A DNA stretch of 5,972 nucleotides from an uncultured Coriobacteriaceae bacterium (GTDB lineage: Bacteria > Actinomycetota > Coriobacteriia > Coriobacteriales > Atopobiaceae), in NCBI GenBank assembly GCA_902766805.1, contig CACXFF010000240.1, positions 1-5,972 on the forward strand, read 5' to 3'. Position numbers and translations under genes: made by a program. The notes beneath the pieces were generated by a model that was given only the letters and a program-made list of their open reading frames with translations, did no database searches and was not told where the DNA came from. This document shows, one piece after another, positions 1-5,749 of this stretch (the first letter of the stretch is position 1; every line of letters begins with the position of its first letter).

Positions 1-779
1 AGCAGGTCGTGGGCGTTCACCAGTAGGTCGTCGAAGTCCATGGCGTTGGCCCGCGCGAGGCGGCGCTGCAGCTCCTGGTAGATGCGCGCGGCGGCGCGGT
101 CCTGGGGGCTGGCGGCCTGGTCTTGGAACTCGTCGGGCCCGACCATGGCGTTTTTGGCGGCGGAGATGCGGGCGCGCATGCCGTTGAGCGGGAACTGCTT
201 GGCCGGGATGTCCAGGTCGTCCATGATGGCGCGCACCAGCCGGCGCGAGTCATCGTCGTCGTAGATGGTGAAGTTGTTGCCGTAGCCGATGAGGTCGGCG
301 TCGTCGCGCAGGATGCGCACGCACATGGCGTGGAAGGTGCAGATCCACATGCCGCGCGTGCCGCCTCCCGGCAGCAGGGCCTGCAGGCGCTCGCGCATCT
401 CGGCCGCGGCCTTGTTGGTGAAGGTGATGGCCAGGATGTGCCAGGGGAAGACGTCCTCGTCGGCCACCATGTGGGCGATGCGGTAGGTGAGCACGCGCGT
501 CTTGCCCGAGCCCGCGCCGGCGAGCACGAGCAGCGGGCCTGTGGTGCACTCGGCGGCCTCGCGCTGGGCGGGGTTGAGTGCGTCGAGCTTGACGGGCGGG
601 TAGCTGGGGCGCGGGCGCGGGGTGGGCGCCGGCTGGCCGGGCGTGGGTGCGGCGGGTGCCTGGCCGACCTGCGTGCCAAAGAGCGCCGCCTGTGTGGCGC
701 CGCCCGAAGGCACCGGCGCCGGTGTCGCCTGCTTGCCTGTCTGCTGGGCAAAGAACGGGAACAGCCTGCTGTCCGCCAT
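1..779 (-). CDS. pcrA: UvrD/PcrA-family ATP-dependent DNA helicase, N-terminal part
   Basis: Superfamily 1A helicase that unwinds DNA 3'-5' in repair and replication-fork maintenance. Only the first 259 codons are inside the window; the gene runs off the left edge. Seen: Q-motif region LNPAQREA (residues 68-75), Walker A AGAGSGKT (87-94), motif Ia ITFTNKAAAEM (118-128), the CTFHAMCVRILR block (147-158), and NAMDFDDLL (245-253), which in this family lies just before the DExx box. The Walker A lies about 56 residues later than in Bacillus PcrA, because of an Ala/Pro/Gln-rich N-terminal extension (about 1-64). The ATG at 779 is the only reasonable start: the frame has a stop five codons upstream (792-794) and GGAG lies a few bases before it. 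It is divergent from the nucleosidase gene. UvrD versus PcrA is a naming matter; PcrA is usual in Gram-positives. Family assignment is near certain. Confidence 0.96.
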   Translation of the reverse strand, partial: MADSRLFPFFAQQTGKQATPAPVPSGGATQAALFGTQVGQAPAAPTPGQPAPTPRPRPSYPPVKLDALNPAQREAAECTTGPLLVLAGAGSGKTRVLTYRIAHMVADEDVFPWHILAITFTNKAAAEMRERLQALLPGGGTRGMWICTFHAMCVRILRDDADLIGYGNNFTIYDDDDSRRLVRAIMDDLDIPAKQFPLNGMRARISAAKNAMVGPDEFQDQAASPQDRAAARIYQELQRRLARANAMDFDDLLVNAHDL

Positions 780-824
780 GTCGCTCCAATCTCATCGGTC
801 GCGCATGCGCGCGAGTGAACAACC

Positions 825-854
825 ATACTAGCCGAGGGCACGGACAAAAAACAA
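825..854 (-). promoter_or_regulatory. candidate promoter of the helicase gene
   Basis: On the minus strand TTGTTT (849-854) and TAGTAT (825-830) are separated by 18 bases. They match the sigma-70 consensus at 3 of 6 and 4 of 6 positions. The site lies in the only AT-richer part of the divergent spacer, about 45 bases upstream of the helicase start. The leader between it and the start codon contains a perfect 12-base palindrome, CGCGCATGCGCG (800-811). The promoter is inferred from consensus only. Confidence 0.35.
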
Positions 855-922
855 AACGTCGACACCAGATACTCAATTCATTGGCCGCTTGGACCTCGCG
901 CGGGGGAGCGTTATCGGGTATC

Positions 923-938
923 GTTCCAAAGATGGAAC
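923..938. promoter_or_regulatory. 16-base inverted repeat upstream of the nucleosidase, possible operator
   Basis: GTTCCA (923-928) and TGGAAC (933-938) are perfect inverted arms around AAGA. The repeat ends 25 bases before the nucleosidase start codon. A weak promoter can be drawn just upstream (TTGGAC 889-894, 17-base spacer, TATCGG 912-917), which would put the repeat at about +1; a second possible -10, TATCGT (919-924), overlaps its left edge. Position and symmetry suit a repressor operator or a 5' leader stem. No specific regulator can be named from the sequence. Confidence 0.4.
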
Positions 939-963
939 AACGCGCCACGGCTGGGAGGCAGAC

Positions 964-1704
964 ATGAACAGCACGACGAGGATCGGCATCATCGGGGCCA
1001 TGGACATCGAGGTGGAGACCCTGCGCAGCCACATCACGCACGGCAGCGTGGACCTGCGCTGCGGCATGGAGTTCGTGCACGGCACGCTGGGTCGCAGCGA
1101 GGTCGTGCTGGTCATGAGCGGCGTGGGCAAGGTCAACGCCGCCCTGTGCACCCAGGTGCTCATCGACAGGTTCGGCGTGGGCGCGGTCATCAACACGGGC
1201 GTCGCGGGCGGCGTGGCCGACGGGCTGACCGTGGGCGACATCGTGGTGGGCACCGACTGCGTCTACCGCGACATGGACGTCAGGCCGCTCGGCTACGGGC
1301 TGGGACAGGTCCCCGGGATGGACACGCTGACGTTCCCCATCGACGAGCGCCTGGCCACGAACGCGGTGCTCGCCGCGGAGTCCGAGGGCCTCAAGGACCG
1401 GGTCGTGCGCGGCCGCGTGGCCTCGGGCGACACGTTCGTCGCCTCGGTCGAGGAGAAGGATTTCGTCCGAGACAACTTCGGCGCCGCCTGCGCCGACATG
1501 GAGGGCGCCGCGATCGCGCACGCGTGCTATCTCAACCACACCCCGTGCCTGGTGATGCGCGTGATCTCCGACACCGCCGACGGCGCGGCCGCGGAGGACT
1601 ATCCCACGTTCAAGGTGCAGGCCGCCAACGCCTGCGCGTCGATCGTGGAGCGCATGAACGTGAGCTTCGGCTCGGGCAAGCGCAGCACCACCTGGGGCCT
1701 GTAG
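964..1704 (+). CDS. mtnN: 5'-methylthioadenosine/S-adenosylhomocysteine nucleosidase
   Basis: Cytosolic N-ribosyl hydrolase that splits adenine from methylthioadenosine and S-adenosylhomocysteine, relieving product inhibition of methyltransferases and feeding the activated methyl cycle. The protein has 246 residues (about 232 in E. coli). It keeps the family signatures in order: GIIGAMDIEV (8-17) with E16 at the place of catalytic Glu12 of E. coli, SGVGKVNAA (52-60), INTGVAGG (76-83), GDIVV (91-95), SGDTF (154-158), DMEGAAIAH (178-186) with M179/E180 matching Met173/Glu174 that bind the ribose, and RVISDTAD (199-206) with D203 matching Asp197 that binds the adenine. The ATG at 964 is chosen because GGGAGG (953-958) sits five bases upstream; extension to TTG at 889 would add residues not found in the family. 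The C-terminal tail (about 234-246, Ser/Gly/Thr-rich) is slightly longer than usual. All catalytic residues are present, so activity is expected. Confidence 0.96.
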   Translation: MNSTTRIGIIGAMDIEVETLRSHITHGSVDLRCGMEFVHGTLGRSEVVLVMSGVGKVNAALCTQVLIDRFGVGAVINTGVAGGVADGLTVGDIVVGTDCVYRDMDVRPLGYGLGQVPGMDTLTFPIDERLATNAVLAAESEGLKDRVVRGRVASGDTFVASVEEKDFVRDNFGAACADMEGAAIAHACYLNHTPCLVMRVISDTADGAAAEDYPTFKVQAANACASIVERMNVSFGSGKRSTTWGL

Positions 1705-1727
1705 TCCACGCGTTGGTACTGTAGAGG

Positions 1728-1767
1728 CTTTGGCTCCCAGGCAACGACGAGCGAAGCAAAGAGTTTT
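1728..1767 (+). terminator. weak hairpin plus T-run after the nucleosidase gene
   Basis: CTTTG (1728-1732) and GCTC (1733-1736) can pair with GAGC (1749-1752) and CAAAG (1757-1761), with a GAAG bulge. TTTT follows at 1764-1767. It begins 24 bases after the stop codon of the nucleosidase. The bulge and the short T-run make this a weak terminator; it may instead be part of the structured leader of the next gene. Confidence 0.3.
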
Positions 1768-1775
1768 GGGGCGGC

Positions 1776-1805
1776 GGCGGGCGATGCCAACACGGCGCGC
1801 CCGCC
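1776..1805 (+). promoter_or_regulatory. strong GC hairpin in the leader of the DegV-family gene
   Basis: GGCGGGCG (1776-1783) pairs perfectly with CGCCCGCC (1798-1805). Inside, GCC (1786-1788) pairs with GGC (1794-1796) across AACAC. No T-run follows, so it is not a standard intrinsic terminator. Further small hairpins follow: GCCT/AGGC at 1809-1820 and GCGCC/GGCGC at 1819-1835, which share two bases. The 149-base spacer therefore contains several hairpins up to the ribosome binding site. The function is unknown. Confidence 0.4.
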
Positions 1806-1853
1806 TCGGCCTTACAAGGCGCCCCTGCGTGGCGCACACACGAAAGGACCCAC

Positions 1854-2825
1854 ATGACGCGCAAGTGCAACATCATCACCGACTCCTGCTCGGACCTCAC
1901 CCAAGCCTATTGCGACGAGCACGACCTCACCGTCCTGCACTTCACCTACGCCGAGGCCGGCAAGGGCGACGAGGGCTTCAGCGGGGTGGACGACCTGTTC
2001 GTGAGCCGCACGCCGCACGAGTTCTACGACGCCATCCGCGGCGGCGCCATGCCCATGACCTCCCAACCCTCGCAGGGCGAGATGGAGAACGTGTTCCGCG
2101 CGGCCATCGCGTCGGGCGTGCCCACCGTGTACCTGTGCTTCTCCAGCGGCATCTCGGGCTGCTACGACGGCGCGTGCGCGGTGATCGAGCGGCTCAAGGA
2201 GGAGCTGGGCGAGGACATTCCGCTCCACATCGTCGACCTCAAGATTGGCTCCACGCCCCAGAGCCTGTTCATCGTGGAGGCCGTCCGCCAGCGTGACGCG
2301 GGCCTCACCGCCGAGGAGCTCGTGGCGTGGGCGCGCGAGGCGCGCTGGTACGTGCAGACCATCTTCATGGTCGACGACCTGGCGGCGCTGCGCCGCGGCG
2401 GCCGCATCCCGGCGGCGCTCGCCGTGGTGGGCGGGCTCATCGACCTCAAGCCGTTGCTGACCTTCGCCTTGGACGGCTCGCTGGCCTCGGTCGGTGTGGC
2501 GCGCGGCCGCAAGAAGGCCATGCGCAAGATGGCGGACTTCTTCGCCAAGAACCACAGCTCCGACTCCTACGGCTCGGACCTCGTGGCCATGGGCAACGCC
2601 GACTGCCCCAAAGACCTGCACCTCTTCCAGGACATCGTGCGCAAGAAGGACGACTCGGTCGTGTTCATGGAGACCACCATCGGCCCCACCATCGGCTGCC
2701 ACGTGGGCCCAGGCATGATGAGCCTGTGCTTCTGGGGCAACGACCGCCGTGTCGGCGCGAGCGTGAGCGACCGCATCGCGGCGGAGGTCAAGGGCGGCTC
2801 TGGGCGCGCACGGACGAGCGCGTAG
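1854..2825 (+). CDS. DegV-family protein (fatty-acid-binding, FakB-like)
   Basis: DegV/FakB proteins bind a fatty acid and, with the kinase FakA, present it for phosphorylation so that exogenous fatty acids enter phospholipid synthesis; some have no known partner. The 323-residue protein shows the family blocks: NIITDSCSDL (6-15), TSQPSQGEM (69-77), CFSSGISGCYDGA (95-107), VDLKIGS (127-133), FMVDDLAALRRGGRI (171-185), LKPLLTF (198-204) and the C-terminal GCHVGPGMMSL (281-291). The Thr/Ser of TSQPS and the SSGISG serines are at the places that hold the lipid carboxylate in FakB. The start is supported by AAAGGA (1843-1848) five bases before ATG. It is somewhat longer than typical members (about 280-290 residues), partly from a basic C-terminal tail (about 311-323). 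No fakA is in the window, so the lipid role is inferred from family membership. Confidence 0.93.
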   Translation: MTRKCNIITDSCSDLTQAYCDEHDLTVLHFTYAEAGKGDEGFSGVDDLFVSRTPHEFYDAIRGGAMPMTSQPSQGEMENVFRAAIASGVPTVYLCFSSGISGCYDGACAVIERLKEELGEDIPLHIVDLKIGSTPQSLFIVEAVRQRDAGLTAEELVAWAREARWYVQTIFMVDDLAALRRGGRIPAALAVVGGLIDLKPLLTFALDGSLASVGVARGRKKAMRKMADFFAKNHSSDSYGSDLVAMGNADCPKDLHLFQDIVRKKDDSVVFMETTIGPTIGCHVGPGMMSLCFWGNDRRVGASVSDRIAAEVKGGSGRARTSA

Positions 2826-2858
2826 GCCAGACCCGCACAGGCAGCTATGCCAGCTTTC

Positions 2859-2892
2859 CGCGGCGCCCTCGGCTGAGGTCGGGGGCGCCGCG
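2859..2892 (+). terminator. long GC hairpin after the DegV-family gene, probable terminator
   Basis: CGCGGCGCCC (2859-2868) pairs perfectly with GGGCGCCGCG (2883-2892). The stem can be extended by three or four more pairs (T2869-G2882, C2870-G2881, G2871-C2880, then a wobble), leaving a six-base loop. It begins 33 bases after the stop codon. The downstream tract is T-poor (TCCTGTCTC), so termination efficiency is uncertain, but position and stability fit the end of the DegV-gene transcript. Confidence 0.55.
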
Positions 2893-2997
2893 TCCTGTCT
2901 CGGGCCCTTCTGAGGCCGCGCAGCAGACGCGAGGCGCACGGGCTCTCTCGTCGAGGTTGGTCGTTTTTTCGTGAGCTGGGCATTCGTGCCCTCATTT

Positions 2998-3027
2998 CTG
3001 CCACCGTTCGCCGAAAAGGGGTAGAAT
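2998..3027 (+). promoter_or_regulatory. candidate promoter of the pyrophosphatase homologue
   Basis: CTGCCA (2998-3003) and TAGAAT (3022-3027) are separated by 18 bases. They match the sigma-70 consensus at 4 of 6 and 5 of 6 positions. Transcription would start near 3034 and give a leader of about 36 bases before the chosen start. This is the best promoter-like site in the window. The rest of the 2826-3063 spacer holds the terminator hairpin at 2859-2892 and an isolated T6 run (2963-2968) behind an imperfect stem. Confidence 0.55.
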
Positions 3028-3069
3028 TGCAACTCGTGTGTTTGTACGGCCTGGCTTTGAGGGATGGCA

Positions 3070-4020
3070 ATGGGAAAGGTTCTGGTCTTCGGGCGCAAGA
3101 AGCCCAACAACGACTCCATCATGAGTGCGCTGGTGTTTGCCCAGATGCGCAACCAGTTGGAGGACGCCGACGAGTACGTAGCCATGCGTTTGGGCGACCT
3201 GCCCTATGAGACCGACAAGATGTTCCGTGCGTGGGGCGTGCCGCAGCTTCCCCTGCTTGACCGTATCCCGCTGCCGCTGCCGGGGGAGGAGCGGGTCCGC
3301 GTGGCCCTCACCGACCACAACGAGGCGTCTCAGTCGGTCGAAGGCATCGGCTACGCGCGGGTCGTGACCGTCATCGACCACCATCGCGTGGCGGGCTTCC
3401 GCAGCTTCGAGCCCATGGAGTTCATCGCGTTGCCCTGGGGGGCCACCTGCAGCATCGTGGCGCACCTCTTCGACGCCTACGGGCTGCAGCCCACCGAGAT
3501 ACAGGCGGCCTGCCTGCTCTCGGCCATCATGACCGACACCGTCCTGCTCAAGAGCCCCTCCACCACGATCGCCGACGTCACCTACGCCGAGCGTCTGAGC
3601 AAACACCTGCATGTGGACCCGTTGGAGTTCGGGCGTCAGGTGTTCCGCTTCCGGCGCACGGAGGCCTACACCCCCGAACAGATGGTGGGCAGCGACGTGA
3701 AGCGCTTCGACGTGGGCGGGCGTTCGGTGCTTATCTCCAAATACGAGACGGTGAACAAAGACTATGCGCTCAACCGCCTGCCCGAGCTGCGCTCTGCCAT
3801 GGACGAGCTGCGTGAGCGGGAGCGCGCCGACACGCTCGTGCAGTGCGTGGTCGACGTGACGAACGAGGGCGCGCAGCTGTTGGCCTGCGGTGACATGGCC
3901 TTGGTCCAAGAGGGTTTGGGCAGGCGCGTGCCCGAAGGTGGCGTGTGGATGGACGGCGTGCTGTCGCGCAAGGTCCAGATTGCGCCGCGGATTCTTGCGG
4001 CAGCCGAACTGCTTCGCTAA
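3070..4020 (+). CDS. ppaC: Manganese-dependent inorganic pyrophosphatase homologue (DHH/DHHA2) with altered metal site
   Basis: Family II pyrophosphatases hydrolyse cytosolic PPi to phosphate with a two- to three-metal centre. The 316-residue protein has both domains: N-terminal DHH (about 1-190) and C-terminal DHHA2 (about 200-316), and no CBS or DRTGG insert. Conserved: D15, TDHNE with D82, VIDHHR with D103/H104/H105, AIMTDT with D156, KSP (161-163), and the phosphate-binding SRK (299-301). Changed: the N-terminal motif, which in Bacillus reads GHxxPDTD, here reads GRKKPNND, so His9 is Arg and Asp13 is Asn. These are the ligands of one metal (M1) in the Bacillus enzyme. ATG at 3070 is preferred over ATG at 3064 because GAGGG (3059-3063) is six bases before the former and abuts the latter; residue numbers then match Bacillus at this motif. 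Fold certain; pyrophosphatase activity is in doubt, and another phosphoester substrate is possible. Confidence 0.88.
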   Translation: MGKVLVFGRKKPNNDSIMSALVFAQMRNQLEDADEYVAMRLGDLPYETDKMFRAWGVPQLPLLDRIPLPLPGEERVRVALTDHNEASQSVEGIGYARVVTVIDHHRVAGFRSFEPMEFIALPWGATCSIVAHLFDAYGLQPTEIQAACLLSAIMTDTVLLKSPSTTIADVTYAERLSKHLHVDPLEFGRQVFRFRRTEAYTPEQMVGSDVKRFDVGGRSVLISKYETVNKDYALNRLPELRSAMDELRERERADTLVQCVVDVTNEGAQLLACGDMALVQEGLGRRVPEGGVWMDGVLSRKVQIAPRILAAAELLR

Positions 4021-4023
4021 GGT
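3995..4023 (+). promoter_or_regulatory. weak candidate promoter for the nhaA leader
   Basis: TTGCGG (3995-4000) and TAAGGT (4018-4023) lie 17 bases apart, overlapping the end of the preceding gene. Each matches the consensus at only 3 of 6 positions. If used, transcription would begin near 4030, just before the folded leader. The alternative is that nhaA is read through from the preceding gene. Confidence 0.2.
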
Positions 4024-4030
4024 AAAAGAG

Positions 4031-4070
4031 ACCACCCTGCGGCGGGGATTGCAGCCCGCCAGGAGCGTAT
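4031..4070 (+). promoter_or_regulatory. pseudoknot-forming leader of nhaA, candidate riboswitch aptamer
   Basis: CTGC (4037-4040) can pair with GCAG (4051-4054), and GGCGGG (4041-4046) with CCCGCC (4055-4060). Taken together these make an H-type pseudoknot with GATT (4047-4050) between the second and third strands. The alternative nested fold has CCT (4036-4038) and AGG (4061-4063) closing the GGCGGG/CCCGCC stem. The element sits between the stop codon of the previous gene and a terminator hairpin that precedes the nhaA ribosome binding site. Known cation riboswitches (nhaA-I and nhaA-II for Li+, DUF1646 for Na+) occupy this position before antiporter genes. I cannot confirm membership of any of these classes from the sequence alone. 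Confidence 0.45.
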
Positions 4071-4101
4071 GGGCGACCGCCGCGTGCGGCCGTCCTTTTT
4101 T
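4071..4101 (+). terminator. intrinsic terminator just upstream of nhaA
   Basis: GGGCGACCGC (4071-4080) pairs with GCGGCCGTCC (4086-4095), with one G-T wobble and one A-C mismatch, across a CGCGT loop. A run of six T follows (4096-4101). It would end the transcript of the pyrophosphatase homologue. Because only 18 bases separate it from the nhaA start codon, there is no room for a promoter in between, so nhaA transcripts must pass through it. That makes it a likely attenuator. Confidence 0.75.
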
Positions 4102-4119
4102 GGATAGGACAGGAGGGCC

Positions 4120-5571
4120 ATGGACGACAACAAGCAACACAACGCCAACCACGACAGCCCACACGACATTCCCATCGAGGCTGAGGTCTGGGGCCTGCCC
4201 GAGGACGAGCCCACCATCGTGCGCAGTGCGGTGGAGTCGCGCATCGAGCGGCGCACGCTGTTCGAGAACATCACGTCGAACGGCACGATCGCCGCGGCCG
4301 TGATGGTCTTTGCCGCCATCGCCGCGGTCATCATGGCCAATTCGCCAGCGTACGAGTTCATCGACGAGCTCAATGAGCTGTACCTGGGAGTTCGCATTGG
4401 CGGCATCTCCATCGGCATCACCTTGGAGGAGTTCGTCAACGACTTCCTGATGTTCATCTTCTTCTTGTTGGTGGGCGTGGAGCTCAAATACGAGATGACG
4501 GTCGGCCAGCTGCGCAAGCCGCGCCAGGCAATGCTGCCGATGCTCGCGGCCGTGGGCGGCGCGACGATCCCGTGCATCATCTATTTCGCCATCAACTGGG
4601 GCGGCGCCGTGAGCGGCTGGGCGATTCCCATGGCCACCGACATCGCCTTTGCCCTGGGCGTGATGAGCCTGCTGGGCAGCAAGGTGCGCCCCGAGACCAA
4701 GGTCTTCTTCCAGACCCTGGCCATCGCCGACGACATCTTGGGCATCTTGGCCATCGCGCTGTTCTACGGACAGGCGCCCAACATCTCGTGGTGCGGCGGC
4801 ATCGCGGCCTGCATGGTCGTGCTCGCCCTGATGAACAAGGCCCGCATCATGACCGTGCGCGCCTACACGGTCGTGGGCTTCGCGCTGTGGGTGTGCTTCT
4901 TCAACTCGGGCATCCACGCCACGCTCGCGGGCGTCGTGCTGGCGTTTTTCCTGCCCGCGCGCACCGACATCCGCGTGAGCAACGTGTCGGAGTGGCTGGC
5001 GTCTCAGGCAGGCAAGCTCGACGACCGCTATGACGACGAGGCGCACATCCTGGGCCAGCACGACTTCACCGAGACGGCCCACGCCGTCGAACGCGTGCTG
5101 CACCACGTGACCCCGCCGCTGGAGCGCGTCGGCCGCAACATCGCGGTGCCGGTGAACTTCGTCATCCTGCCGCTCTTCGCCTTCATGAACGCGCAGGTGC
5201 GCCTGGTGGGCGCCGACTTCGGTGCGCTGATGGTCGATCCGGTGACCTTGGGCGCGCTCATCGGCGCCGTGGTGGGCAAGCCCGTGGGCATCGTGGGCGT
5301 GACTTGGCTGCTGACCAAGTCCGGCTTCTCCAAGCTGCCCAACAACATGGATTGGGTGCAGGTCATCGCGGTGGGCCTCATGGGCGGCTTGGGCTTCACC
5401 ATGTCCATCCTCATCGCGAGCCTCGCCTTCACCGACCCGTCCCAGGTGCTGGCTGCCAAGCTGGCCATCCTCATGGCGTCGGTCATCAGTGCGGCGCTGG
5501 GCTGCGCGTACCTGTTGTTCATGACGCGCATGCCAAGTGCGGACGATGACGAGGAGCTTGCGGCGGCGTAA
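4120..5571 (+). CDS. nhaA: NhaA-type Na+/H+ antiporter
   Basis: Inner-membrane antiporter that expels Na+ (and Li+) in exchange for protons, for salt tolerance and pH homeostasis. Family signatures: NDFLMFIFFLLVGVELKYE (107-125), ATDIAFALGV (172-181) with D174 at the place of E. coli Asp133, AIADDILGI (201-209) with D204/D205 matching the ion-binding Asp163/Asp164, VGKPVGI (385-391) with K387 matching Lys300, and GFTMSILIASLAF (425-437). About a dozen hydrophobic segments lie between 56 and 468. The protein is 483 residues against 388 in E. coli. The surplus is an acidic, His-containing N-terminal tail (1-50, with H7, H11, H15), a polar acidic loop (about 281-335) and a short acidic C-terminus (DDDEE, 475-479). 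Perfect AGGAGG (4111-4116) lies three bases before ATG, which is rather close. All ion-binding residues are present, so transport is expected. Confidence 0.96.
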   Translation: MDDNKQHNANHDSPHDIPIEAEVWGLPEDEPTIVRSAVESRIERRTLFENITSNGTIAAAVMVFAAIAAVIMANSPAYEFIDELNELYLGVRIGGISIGITLEEFVNDFLMFIFFLLVGVELKYEMTVGQLRKPRQAMLPMLAAVGGATIPCIIYFAINWGGAVSGWAIPMATDIAFALGVMSLLGSKVRPETKVFFQTLAIADDILGILAIALFYGQAPNISWCGGIAACMVVLALMNKARIMTVRAYTVVGFALWVCFFNSGIHATLAGVVLAFFLPARTDIRVSNVSEWLASQAGKLDDRYDDEAHILGQHDFTETAHAVERVLHHVTPPLERVGRNIAVPVNFVILPLFAFMNAQVRLVGADFGALMVDPVTLGALIGAVVGKPVGIVGVTWLLTKSGFSKLPNNMDWVQVIAVGLMGGLGFTMSILIASLAFTDPSQVLAAKLAILMASVISAALGCAYLLFMTRMPSADDDEELAAA

Positions 5572-5596
5572 GGCGGCTGCCGCGATCGACGAGATG

Positions 5597-5640
5597 AGTC
5601 GGCCCTCTCGCGTTGGCGGGAGGGCCGACTGTCGTTTGTT
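5597..5640 (+). terminator. strong intrinsic terminator after nhaA
   Basis: A 15-base stem, 5597-5611 with 5616-5630, is perfect except for one T-G wobble and closes on a GTTG loop. GTCGTTTGTT follows (5631-5640). It begins 25 bases after the nhaA stop codon. It is the most stable hairpin in the window and clearly ends the plus-strand block. The T-tract is interrupted by G, but overall fit is good. Confidence 0.85.
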
Positions 5641-5650
5641 CGGGAGGCAA

Positions 5651-5686
5651 ATCTTGCCTGTGGGAGGTCAGATTCTCGGCCGCATT
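5651..5686. repeat. diverged direct repeat, copy 1 of 2
   Basis: A 36-base unit beginning ATCTTGCCTG and containing TTCTCGGCCG recurs 63 bases later with 30 of 36 positions identical. It lies between the nhaA terminator and the end of the minus-strand gene, in sequence with no supported gene. The best-kept parts are the first 11 bases and the TTCTCGGCCG block (5673-5682). This looks like a piece of an interspersed or tandem intergenic repeat. Confidence 0.7.
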
Positions 5687-5713
5687 GGGCGATTTGGCCT
5701 TTTTGGGCGGAGT

Positions 5714-5749
5714 ATCTTGCCTGTCGGAGATAAGGTTCTCGGCCGAGTT
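5714..5749. repeat. diverged direct repeat, copy 2 of 2
   Basis: Second copy of the 36-base unit, differing from the first at six positions. In this copy the TTCTCGGCCG block continues into a 10-base palindrome, CTCGGCCGAG (5738-5747), which the first copy lacks. A GCCTTTTTGGGC tract (5697-5708) lies in the spacer between copies. No target-site duplication or transposase is visible. Confidence 0.7.

Noticed and set aside
800..811. Palindrome CGCGCATGCGCG in the helicase leader, considered as an SOS or other operator.
   Set aside because: Short GC palindromes are common in this composition and it does not match a LexA-type GAAC-N4-GTTC site.
889..963. A 25-codon upstream extension of the nucleosidase starting at TTG.
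   Set aside because: It would run over the inverted repeat and likely promoter, adds residues not seen in the family, and the ATG at 964 has GGGAGG at ideal spacing.
250..1839. A 529-codon minus-strand open frame crossing the helicase N-terminus, the divergent spacer and the nucleosidase.
   Set aside because: It is out of frame with the true helicase reading frame and low-complexity (His, Arg, Ala). It runs through a region with promoters for two divergent genes.
1812..3185. A 457-codon minus-strand frame opposite the DegV-family gene.
   Set aside because: Composition is that of a GC-rich shadow frame; the plus-strand protein has all family motifs and a good ribosome binding site.
2992..5106. 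A 704-codon open frame on the minus strand opposite the pyrophosphatase and NhaA genes.
   Set aside because: It is an antisense shadow of two well-supported genes, spans their intergenic region, and its His/Ala/Arg/Val-rich composition is typical of a GC-rich complement frame. No domain is visible.
5651..5749. Two repeat units considered as a CRISPR fragment.
   Set aside because: Only two diverged copies (30 of 36 identical), a 27-base spacer with no further units, and no cas genes.
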